Shown here piece after piece: positions 5,790 to 12,367 of a stretch of DNA of 13,257 bases. Made by a program: the position numbers and the translations under genes. Position 1 is the first letter of the stretch. Every line of letters starts with the position of its first letter. This DNA comes from an uncultured Variovorax sp. (GTDB lineage: Bacteria > Pseudomonadota > Gammaproteobacteria > Burkholderiales > Burkholderiaceae_C). The stretch spans positions 1-13,257 of the forward strand of contig CAIQMJ010001029.1 of assembly GCA_903872875.1 (NCBI GenBank). Reading direction: 5' to 3'. Below the pieces are notes generated by a model. The model saw nothing but the letters and a program-made list of their open reading frames with translations, ran no database searches and was not told the origin of the DNA.

Positions 5790-7052
5790 TCACAGCGAGT
5801 AAGAGATCTCGCTCAACGGTTTCAGACCCGAGCCGAATCGGCCGATCGCTTCGCGATGTGCGCCGAGCTCGCTGTATGGCAGATAACGGATGCCGAGTTC
5901 GGCGACGCGCGAGAACGCCGGGCGGCGCAGCTGCAGCCGGACATCCTCGCGACGCGCATCGGGTGCCACCAGGAACATCGACACGCCCGCGCCCAACTTG
6001 GTGCCCAGCGCAAGGTCCAGCATCCGCACGATGCCTGAGTAGATGGAGGTCGAGTGCTCCACCTCGAAGGCCGCAGCGATCTTCGAACCGTCGGCCTCCA
6101 CCCAGATCACGTCGATCAGGCGCACCGAGTCCAGGCCAGGCTGTGCGCCCGCAGGCAACTGCGCCAGGCAACCGTCGCCGAGCCGCCCGCCCGCAAAGCT
6201 GCGGCCCTGATCGTTCGAAGCGATCCAGACGCCGTAGCCGAGCGACTTGCCCAGATCGCGCAGCCATCCCTGGATTTGCGTGTGGGTTGCATCGCTCTCG
6301 CGCTCCGCGGCCCAGCGCTTGTGAGCGGCCGCCGAATCTTCGCGAACCTTCTCGAGGTCGGCCTCCCAGCCCTGAACGGCCGCGACATCGTCGCTGCGCG
6401 GCGGCGCCGTGTACCGGCCCGAGCCGATGTCGAAGAGCAATCCGGCCAATGCGCCCATGTCGTTGGACAGCAGCCGGCGGTGTTGCGCGTTCAACCGCAG
6501 GCAGCCCTCGCGCATGGAAAGGTAGTGGTCCCACTTGCCGAGCTTGACATTGCTGCCCGTGACGGCGTTGTAGCCTTTCATGATCGCGGTGTTGAACGGC
6601 ATCACGATCGTGGGATGGACGAAGTACAGCAGGTTCGCCACAGCCGGCCCGAGGCCCTTGATCCGATGCGCATCGATGCGGCGGATGGCCTCGACCACCT
6701 CCTCGGCGTTGTCGCAGCAGTCGCACGCGTGCAGCAACCGGGCGAAGGCATGCTGGTTCGCGGCATTCTCGTAAATGTCGGGAATTCGCAGCTTCGGCTT
6801 CCAGAGAAACGCGTGGTCCGCGCCCTTGAAGATCTGGCGTTGCTCTGCCACCGACCCCACGACGGTTTCGAGTGAGGAGCCGCGAAACGCGCTGCCGAAG
6901 GTCCCCGCATCGATGTCCTTGACCACTTGGGCCAGGCCCCGGCGGATGGAGCGGAAATTCTTCAACCGCTCGTCCCACAGAAACCAGGAGTTGTAGGTGC
7001 TCAATGAATCGGACTTCCAGTGACCGATGAGAACTTCAAGACCAAGGGACAT
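5790..7052 (-). CDS. Uncharacterised protein with HhH-like and PD-(D/E)XK-like segments
   Basis: A 420-aa product from the ATG at 7052. In-frame TTG at 7232 and ATG at 7223 would add 60 or 57 residues and bring the start close to the copS stop at 7239. No candidate has a good Shine-Dalgarno. I prefer 7052 because the upstream part is Ala/Pro/Arg-rich and featureless. Residues 126-156 (IDAHRIKGLGPAVANLLYF... then PFN) resemble a helix-hairpin-helix with the following helix of HhH-GPD glycosylases, but with Asn where the catalytic Asp would sit. Residues 312-345 (LIDVIWVE... AAFEVEHSTSIYSGIVRM) look like a PD-(D/E)XK nuclease core with Asp314, Glu330 and Glu332, then LVAPDARREDV. A DNA-processing or defence role is inferred. 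No methyltransferase or partner is present. It is the only gene here with no evident copper link. Confidence 0.75.
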   Translation of the reverse strand: MSLGLEVLIGHWKSDSLSTYNSWFLWDERLKNFRSIRRGLAQVVKDIDAGTFGSAFRGSSLETVVGSVAEQRQIFKGADHAFLWKPKLRIPDIYENAANQHAFARLLHACDCCDNAEEVVEAIRRIDAHRIKGLGPAVANLLYFVHPTIVMPFNTAIMKGYNAVTGSNVKLGKWDHYLSMREGCLRLNAQHRRLLSNDMGALAGLLFDIGSGRYTAPPRSDDVAAVQGWEADLEKVREDSAAAHKRWAAERESDATHTQIQGWLRDLGKSLGYGVWIASNDQGRSFAGGRLGDGCLAQLPAGAQPGLDSVRLIDVIWVEADGSKIAAAFEVEHSTSIYSGIVRMLDLALGTKLGAGVSMFLVAPDARREDVRLQLRRPAFSRVAELGIRYLPYSELGAHREAIGRFGSGLKPLSEISYSL

Positions 7053-7238
7053 GGGCGCAGAGGATTGAAATGCGCAAGGCGCGACACCATTGATTGAAGC
7101 ACGAGTCAATCCGATCAGCTCAGCGTTTCGCGCAAGAAACTCTGTCCGTCGACCCGCAGCCCAGTCCAGCAGTGGGGCGCAAGGGGCGGAGGCTGCCCTT
7201 GCCCCCGGTGAAGAGCGCGGCATGCCGGGCAAAGCACA

Positions 7239-8660
7239 TCAACTTTCCGGCGCTATCGAAAAGCTGATCTCGGTGACACCCGAACGGGACGTAGCGCGGG
7301 TCTGGCCGCCATGCATTCGGGCGATGGCCGCCACGATCGCCAAGCCAAGCCCGTGGTGTTCCGATGAATCGGTGCGAGACCGCTCTGCCCGGAAGAATCG
7401 CTTGAAAAGATTGGGCAAGACCTCGGCAGCGACCGGTTCACCGCAATTGGCAACCTTGATCCAGATTTCGTCGGGCTCGGTGTCGATCACCACCGCGATC
7501 GTGGAGCCGGGCGTCGCATAGCGGCTCGCATTGCTCAACAGATTCGACAGCGCACGGCGCACCAGCCCGGCATCGATGCCGATGCGCGCGTCGCCGCTGA
7601 CGTGGACCCTCAGGCCTGTGTCTTCCAGCATGGCCTCGTGAAAATCCAGCACCGTGCGCACCTGGTCGGCCAGACTGACGGGCGCCGATCGGCGCGCCAC
7701 CGTCCCGCGGTCCGCCTTCGACAGGAACAGCATGTCGATCACGATCGCGGAGACCCGTCTCGCCTCTTCCAGCGCCGACAGCAAGGCGTCCCGCAGTTCC
7801 TCGACAGAACGGGGCCGGGCCAATTCGACTTCGACCATTCCGATCAGGTTGGCCAATGGCGTACGCAGTTCGTGCGCCACATCCGCGTTGAAGGATTCCA
7901 GCTGCTGATAGGCCTGTTCGGCGCGATCGAGCACCGCATTGAACTGCGCCACCCACGGCGTGATCTCGGAGGCATACGGGGCGGGATCGATGCGTCGCCC
8001 CGGATGCTCTGGCCCGGTTGCGGCAGTCTGCCGAACGAGCTTCTTCAACGGTTCCATCCCCCGATGCACCAGCAAGGCACCGGTCAGCGAGATGACCGCC
8101 GAGCCGAGGGCGACCGCGCCCACGAGCGTCCAGGCCAGCCGGGCCAGGAGCTTGGCGTCTTCCTGGACATCGATGCCGAGCTGCAGATACATCGCTTCGT
8201 CGCCCGACGGCATCGGGTGCTCCTGCGTAGGCAGCCAGACCCAGCGTCCCGAAGTCCGGGCCGGCGCGGACGAATAGACGATCTCGTTGCCGCGGCGCAA
8301 CACGAGACTGATCTCCGCGTGGGTCGAGAAGAAGTCGTCCAGCTTGTGGCGCAGTCCGTCGCGGCTCGGGTCATCGCGCGATTCCTGGATCAGGTGCCTG
8401 ATCAACTCGGACTGGCGCTCGAATTCGCTGGCCTGCTTGACCTGAAAGCTCCAGGCGGTGACAGCATAGATCGCCACGCACGCCAGGCTGAGGCCGATCA
8501 AGGCCTGGGCTGCAAACCAACGCGACAGCGCGGCCTGGATGGACCCTGTGCCCTGCGCATGCGCGGTGAAGGGCTGTGCACGCCCCTCTGGTGGGACTGC
8601 CACGATGCCGGCGGACGCGGCCGCGTCCGCTCCCTCGACGACGGTCTTCGCGGCGCTCAC
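7239..8660 (-). CDS. copS: CopS-type heavy-metal sensor histidine kinase
   Basis: A 473-aa product starting at a GTG (8660) that overlaps the copR stop as GTGA. The frame stays open upstream of this point but only as a shadow of copR. Membrane segments lie at about 50-70 and 176-198, with a periplasmic sensor loop of about 105 residues between them. A HAMP-like linker follows. The H-box FNADVAHELRTPLANL has His263, the N-box is NLLSNASRY (373-381), and an ATP-lid Gly motif HHGLGLAIV lies at 435-443. The G1 box is degenerate (VANCGEPV), as is common in CusS/CopS kinases. Role: senses periplasmic copper, perhaps also silver, and phosphorylates CopR. The metal is inferred from the neighbouring genes. 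The loop has few Met or His residues, so the ligand is not obvious. Confidence 0.93.
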   Translation of the reverse strand: MSAAKTVVEGADAAASAGIVAVPPEGRAQPFTAHAQGTGSIQAALSRWFAAQALIGLSLACVAIYAVTAWSFQVKQASEFERQSELIRHLIQESRDDPSRDGLRHKLDDFFSTHAEISLVLRRGNEIVYSSAPARTSGRWVWLPTQEHPMPSGDEAMYLQLGIDVQEDAKLLARLAWTLVGAVALGSAVISLTGALLVHRGMEPLKKLVRQTAATGPEHPGRRIDPAPYASEITPWVAQFNAVLDRAEQAYQQLESFNADVAHELRTPLANLIGMVEVELARPRSVEELRDALLSALEEARRVSAIVIDMLFLSKADRGTVARRSAPVSLADQVRTVLDFHEAMLEDTGLRVHVSGDARIGIDAGLVRRALSNLLSNASRYATPGSTIAVVIDTEPDEIWIKVANCGEPVAAEVLPNLFKRFFRAERSRTDSSEHHGLGLAIVAAIARMHGGQTRATSRSGVTEISFSIAPES

Positions 8661-9340
8661 GGCACGCCGCCTTGCCGGCTCTCCAGCACATACCCCATGC
8701 CGCGGACCGTGTGCAGCAGCTTCTCTTCGAAAGGATCGTCGATCTTGCTGCGCAGCCGCCGGATGGCCACCTCCACCAGGTTGGTGTCGCTGTCGAAGTT
8801 CATGTCCCACACCTGCTCGGCCAACTGGGTGCGCGACAGCACATTGCCCTGGCGGCGCATGAGCAAGGTCAACAATGCGAACTCCTTGGCCGTGAGTTCG
8901 AGCCGTTGCCCGTTGCGAGAGGCCTTGCGCGCAACCACGTCAAGGCTGAGGTCCTTCAGCGCATAGTTGGACACCTCGTGCAGCTTGCCTCGGCGCAGCA
9001 GTGCCTGGATCCGGGCGAGCAGCTCGGAGAACGCGAAGGGCTTGGCCAGGTAGTCGTCCGCACCGCTTTGAAGTCCGCGCACGCGGTCCGCGACTTCGTC
9101 GCGGGCCGTGAGCATCAGCACCGGCATGGACTTGATCTTGCGCACGGCCTCCAGCACGGCGAATCCGTCGATTCCCGGCAGCATCACGTCGAGCACCACC
9201 AGGTCGTAGTCGCCGTCCAGGGCGAGGCTGCGCCCCTCAAGGCCGGAGCGCGCGAGGTCTACCACGAAGCCACTCTCGGTCAGGCCCTTGACGAGGTAGT
9301 CGCCCAATTTGTGTTCGTCTTCGATGACCAGGATTCGCAT
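8657..9340 (-). CDS. copR: CopR-type OmpR-family response regulator
   Basis: A 227-aa product of standard length. The receiver domain has the acidic pair (IEDE, 6-9), phospho-acceptor Asp51 in VVLDVMLPG, Thr78 and Lys100. A winged-helix OmpR/PhoB DNA-binding domain covers about 125-220 (ELTAKEFALLTLLMRR, VEVAIRRLRSKID, HTVRGMGYVLE). The sequence is typical of CopR/CusR regulators. The ATG has no Shine-Dalgarno. A possible -10 TAGCAT (9352 to 9347, minus strand) ends 6 nt before it, so the transcript could be leaderless. The dyad at 9370-9395 lies next to the expected -35 region, which would allow autoregulation. It probably binds the three dyads in this window (inference). Confidence 0.94.
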   Translation of the reverse strand: MRILVIEDEHKLGDYLVKGLTESGFVVDLARSGLEGRSLALDGDYDLVVLDVMLPGIDGFAVLEAVRKIKSMPVLMLTARDEVADRVRGLQSGADDYLAKPFAFSELLARIQALLRRGKLHEVSNYALKDLSLDVVARKASRNGQRLELTAKEFALLTLLMRRQGNVLSRTQLAEQVWDMNFDSDTNLVEVAIRRLRSKIDDPFEEKLLHTVRGMGYVLESRQGGVP

Positions 9341-9369
9341 CGTCGAATGCTACGGCGTGGGGTCGTGGG

Positions 9370-9428
9370 CTTGGATTACTTCTTTGTAATCCAAGTGGCG
9401 GGTGATTGGCGGACTGGCTTCCTAGAGT
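9370..9428 (+). promoter_or_regulatory. Putative CopR operator and promoter in the copR/9531 divergent gap
   Basis: The dyad has perfect 10-bp arms CTTGGATTAC and GTAATCCAAG (9370-9395) around the 6-nt spacer TTCTTT, and contains the ATTAC-N6-GTAAT core (9375-9390). TAGAGT (9423-9428) follows the core after 32 nt, preceded by CTTCC. This is the longest symmetric copy of the three in the window. It sits between divergent genes and could control both: the 9531 gene by activation, and copR through overlap with its putative promoter region. Confidence 0.7.
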
Positions 9429-9530
9429 CATTGCATGCCAGCCAGTTGACTGGCATCGCCGGCTCGATGACGAGATCGGCGTGTTCAGTGCAACACGCGA
9501 AGTCGAACAATTCGTTGAAGGAGACCTACC

Positions 9531-9926
9531 ATGAAGAACCGTCAAATCCTCTCACTCGCATTCGCCGTTGGCGCAGGCGCTGCGTTCGTCGCGCCGTTGG
9601 CGGCGTACGCGGAAGGCCCGTCCCACTTTGCGCCCAACGAAGCCGGCGTGGTCTATCACCCAGGTGAAGCGGGACAGGCCAAATCCCAGGCCCAGGTATC
9701 GGCTGAACTCGCGGACGCGCAGAAAACCCCTGCCGGGGCCAGCATGCTGCGCTGGGGGTCGATGAGCACACCGAAGGTCGGAGCTGCCAAGTCGCGCGCC
9801 GAAGTGGTGGCTGAACTGGAAGCCGCGCAGAAGCAACCCAACTGGGATGCCGCAGCAAGGCTCGGTGCGCCCCTGCCAGCGCCCAGAAGTGATGCGAGCA
9901 AGGCTCGGGCACAAGCGCAGCCCTGA
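9531..9926 (+). CDS. DUF4148-type exported small protein
   Basis: A 131-aa product with AAGGAGA 7 nt before the ATG. A signal peptide ends near residue 24 (APLAAYA). The mature part contains two related segments, KSQAQVSAELADAQKTP and KSRAEVVAELEAAQKQP, the hallmark repeat of DUF4148 proteins, followed by a basic tail. It has no Cys and few His, so it is not an obvious metal chelator. The family is common in Burkholderiales and has no defined activity. It is the first gene behind the putative CopR promoter at 9370-9428 and probably opens the operon that leads to the second multicopper oxidase. It is a distant relative of the partial gene at 1-244, which has an equivalent promoter. Confidence 0.88.
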   Translation: MKNRQILSLAFAVGAGAAFVAPLAAYAEGPSHFAPNEAGVVYHPGEAGQAKSQAQVSAELADAQKTPAGASMLRWGSMSTPKVGAAKSRAEVVAELEAAQKQPNWDAAARLGAPLPAPRSDASKARAQAQP

Positions 9927-9936
9927 GGGCTGCGCA
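9916..9936. terminator. GC-rich hairpin over the 9531 gene stop codon
   Basis: Arms GCGCAGCC and GGCTGCGC flank a CTGAG loop that includes the TGA stop (9924-9926). The stem is strong but no T-run follows on either strand. It may limit readthrough from the 9531 gene into the 9994 gene, or stabilise the upstream mRNA. A functional terminator is only possible, not shown. Confidence 0.35.
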
Positions 9937-9993
9937 CAAAACTGGATGTCCATACAGGCCTCCTGACACACCGCTCGACTTAGAATTCTCCGC

Positions 9994-10419
9994 ATGCACC
10001 GGGTTCGCCTGTTCGTCCTTTGGATCATGATGTTCGCCGTGCCCTTCCAGGGGTACGCGGCGGCCGCCATGGTCTTTTGCGGACCGGGTCACGCCGGTGC
10101 GGCGGCCCAAGCGTCGCTCGCACAGCCCAGCGCGCACGACCATGCCCGCCACACTCATGCGGACGGGCACGGCGAACATGAGCACAAGGCGGCGCAGGCC
10201 GCCGAGCCTCCCGCAAAGGACGGCACCGCCAAGACAGCGAGTGCCGAGCCTGATGCGATGCACAAGTGCGGGACCTGCGGCGCATGCCATGCCACGGCGC
10301 TGACCAGCACGATGGACGTGGCCGTCTTCCACGACCTTCCCAAAGCCGACCTGGCGGAGCCTGCCATCACGGTGGCCACGCTCGCTCCGCGCGTTCTCGA
10401 CAGACCTCCTCGCGCTTAA
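9994..10419 (+). CDS. Small exported His/Cys-rich protein, CzcI-like, copy 2
   Basis: A 141-aa paralogue of the product at 582-968. The signal segment (residues 4-24, AVPFQGYAAAA) is followed by a long His-rich part (HDHARHTHADGHGEHEH, 48-64), the motif HKCGTCGACHA (90-100), then LPKADLAEP and the end DRPPRA. The His-rich loop is longer than in copy 1. Both copies keep a lone Cys29 just after the signal. No Shine-Dalgarno is visible. TAGAAT (9981-9986) lies 7 nt before the ATG and could be a -10 box for a leaderless transcript. A periplasmic copper- or zinc-binding role is inferred from the ligands and from its place ahead of a multicopper-oxidase operon. The start is supported by the matching start of copy 1. 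Confidence 0.82.
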   Translation: MHRVRLFVLWIMMFAVPFQGYAAAAMVFCGPGHAGAAAQASLAQPSAHDHARHTHADGHGEHEHKAAQAAEPPAKDGTAKTASAEPDAMHKCGTCGACHATALTSTMDVAVFHDLPKADLAEPAITVATLAPRVLDRPPRA

Positions 10420-10430
10420 CGCGTTCGTGC

Positions 10431-10452
10431 GCCCGTGACTCTCGTCACGGGC
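10431..10452. terminator. Perfect hairpin between the 9994 and 10536 genes
   Basis: Arms GCCCGTGAC and GTCACGGGC (9 bp, perfect) enclose a TCTC loop, 11 nt after the stop of the His/Cys-rich gene. There is no T-run, so it is not a classical terminator. It may be an attenuator or an mRNA-processing stem that sets different levels for the genes on each side. No equivalent is obvious after copy 1 at 968. Confidence 0.4.
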
Positions 10453-10535
10453 CGCCGCGAACGCTCATGCATCGCCTGCGTCATGCCTTTTCAGGCAGCC
10501 CTGACGTACTCCGTTCATGAACTTGCGAGGACTCC

Positions 10536-10910
10536 ATGTTCCACTCATCGCCGACCCGTTGGTTGGCAGCTTTTCCCGCCTTGGCTGCGTTCTCCGCTTT
10601 GGCGACCCTGAGTGCCGCCGTCGCGGTGGCTCAACCCGCGCCCGCGAAATCCGCTGAGGCTGCAGCGCCCACCGTCCTGACCTACAAGTCCGCGCTCGAG
10701 GGTTATCAGCCCTTTGCCGACGAAAAGCCCATCCCCTGGAAAGAAGCCAACGAGACGGTCTACCGCCGCGGTGGCTGGCAGGCCTACGCCAAGGAGGCTT
10801 CAGGAGGCTCCGGCGCGGGCGAGACCGAATCACCTAAGGGCACAGCCGCTGCGCCGGCCGCGCAGCCAGGCCATTCGATGCCCATGCCTGCGAAGAAGGA
10901 GAAGCCATGA
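10536..10910 (+). CDS. Small periplasmic protein ahead of the TolC gene, function unknown
   Basis: A 124-aa product with GAGGA about 5 nt before the ATG. A signal peptide ends near residue 33 (AVAVAQ). The central part, TYKSALEGYQPFADEKPIPWKE and on through VYRRGGWQAYAKEA, is compact and aromatic and looks like a conserved core. The Gly/Ala/Pro-rich tail carries HSMPMP, a His/Met cluster that could bind copper. Its stop overlaps the next start as ATGA, so it is coupled to the TolC-family gene. I do not recognise a named family. Position suggests a periplasmic accessory of the channel and oxidase that follow. Confidence 0.8.
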   Translation: MFHSSPTRWLAAFPALAAFSALATLSAAVAVAQPAPAKSAEAAAPTVLTYKSALEGYQPFADEKPIPWKEANETVYRRGGWQAYAKEASGGSGAGETESPKGTAAAPAAQPGHSMPMPAKKEKP

Positions 10911-12331
10911 GGCGCGCCCTTCGTTTGACAGCCATTGCCGTCGCGACGGCTGTCCTCGCCGGGTGCGCGTCAGTCAGCATCGACGACGCCCTGAGCGACA
11001 CCAATGCCAATGCCCAGCAGTTCACCGGCGGGAAGCTCGAGCTCAGCCGGACCCAAGAGCAGCGCGACCGCCGCGCCGCGCTGTCGCAGGAACTGCTCGC
11101 CAAACCGCTGTCGCAGAGTGACGCGGTGCAGCTTGCGCTGGCCAACAGCCCATCCGTCCAGGCCCTGATCGCTCAGAGCTGGGGCGACATCGCCGCGACC
11201 AACCAGAGCAGCCGGCTGCCGAACCCGATCCTGTCGTTCGCACGAACCCGCCTGAACAGCGAGCTCGAGCTCGAGCGCCTGTTGTCGTTCGGACTCGTGG
11301 ATCTCATCCTGTTGCCGCAACGCCTGTCGATCTCCAGGAGCCAGGCCGCCCAGGCCAAAGTCCAACTGACCGGCGCCGTGGTCGACCAGGTCACGCAGGT
11401 CAAGCAGGCCTGGGTGCGTGCGGTCGCTGCACAGCAGTCGCTGAAGTATGCCGAGCAGGTCAACAAGTCGGCCCAGGCCAGTGCCGAACTCGCGCGCCGG
11501 ATGCAGCTCATTGGGAATTTCTCCAAGCTGCAGCGTGCACGCCAACAGGTTTTCTATGCCGACGCGACGACCCAGCTCGCCTCTGCACAGCACGCCACCA
11601 CCGCTGCGCGCGAAGAGTTGATTCGTGCCCTGGGGTTGAACGATGAGCAGGCCACCAAGTTGACTTTGCCCGAACGTTTGCCTGACCTGCCCAAGGCCCC
11701 TCGTGAGGCGAAGGAAGTCGCAGCGACCGCGACCGAGCAGCGCCTGGATGTCCAACTCGCGCGTGCCCAGCTGGATGTGGCGGGCAGATCGCAAGGCATC
11801 AACCTGCTGTCGACCTTCATCGACGTCGAGGTGGGCGGTCGGCGCGACACGGTATTCGACAACGCGGAAAACACCAAGAGCACCCGCCGAGGCTTCGAGC
11901 TCGACATGCGCCTGCCGCTGTTCGACTGGGGGTCGGCGCAGCGCGACATGTTGAACGCGCAGTCGTTGGCCGCGGCCAACCGCTACGACGCCACCGTGCG
12001 CGGCGCCTCTTCGCAGCTGCGTGAGGGCTACTCGGCCTACCGCACGGCCTACGACATCGCGCGGCACTACCGCGACGAAATCGTGCCGCTGCGCCAGGCG
12101 ATGGCCGACGAGAACGTCCTTCGCTACAACGGGATGCTGATCGGCGTTTTCGAACTGCTGGCCGAGGCACGTGACCAGATCTCCAGCGTGACCAACGCGA
12201 TCAATGCCCAGCAGCAGTTCTGGCTGGCCGATGCCGCGCTGGCGGCCTCGGTGATGGGCAAGCCCACGTCCATGGGCGCCTCGATGGCCAGCTCGGGCGG
12301 CGAAGGCGCCTCCGCTGGTGCGGCCCACTGA
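10907..12331 (+). CDS. TolC-family outer-membrane factor, lipoprotein (CusC/CzcC-like)
   Basis: A 474-aa product whose start overlaps the upstream stop (ATGA). The lipobox LAGC gives a lipidated Cys20. Two outer-membrane efflux repeats follow, with the first strand region LPNPILSFARTRLNSE, long helical segments rich in Ala and Gln, and the second strand region ending in LPLFDWG (336-342). Length and layout fit the outer-membrane channels of metal RND systems. No RND pump or membrane-fusion gene appears in the window. Instead a multicopper oxidase follows 36 nt later. The channel may work with a pump encoded further right or elsewhere, or may have another role in copper handling. The C-terminal Gly/Ser/Ala tail is low-complexity. 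Confidence 0.9.
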   Translation: MRRALRLTAIAVATAVLAGCASVSIDDALSDTNANAQQFTGGKLELSRTQEQRDRRAALSQELLAKPLSQSDAVQLALANSPSVQALIAQSWGDIAATNQSSRLPNPILSFARTRLNSELELERLLSFGLVDLILLPQRLSISRSQAAQAKVQLTGAVVDQVTQVKQAWVRAVAAQQSLKYAEQVNKSAQASAELARRMQLIGNFSKLQRARQQVFYADATTQLASAQHATTAAREELIRALGLNDEQATKLTLPERLPDLPKAPREAKEVAATATEQRLDVQLARAQLDVAGRSQGINLLSTFIDVEVGGRRDTVFDNAENTKSTRRGFELDMRLPLFDWGSAQRDMLNAQSLAAANRYDATVRGASSQLREGYSAYRTAYDIARHYRDEIVPLRQAMADENVLRYNGMLIGVFELLAEARDQISSVTNAINAQQQFWLADAALAASVMGKPTSMGASMASSGGEGASAGAAH

Positions 12332-12367
12332 GTCCGCGACCTGAGCTCTCCAACCGATTTGAATGAC

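Noticed and set aside
5790..7052. Complete restriction-modification system
   Set aside because: Only a possible nuclease-like protein is present. No methyltransferase, specificity subunit or defence partner is found next to it.
8661..8810. N-terminal extension of the sensor kinase
   Set aside because: The frame lies wholly inside copR coding sequence and has Arg/Gly-rich composition. The GTGA overlap gives a better start.
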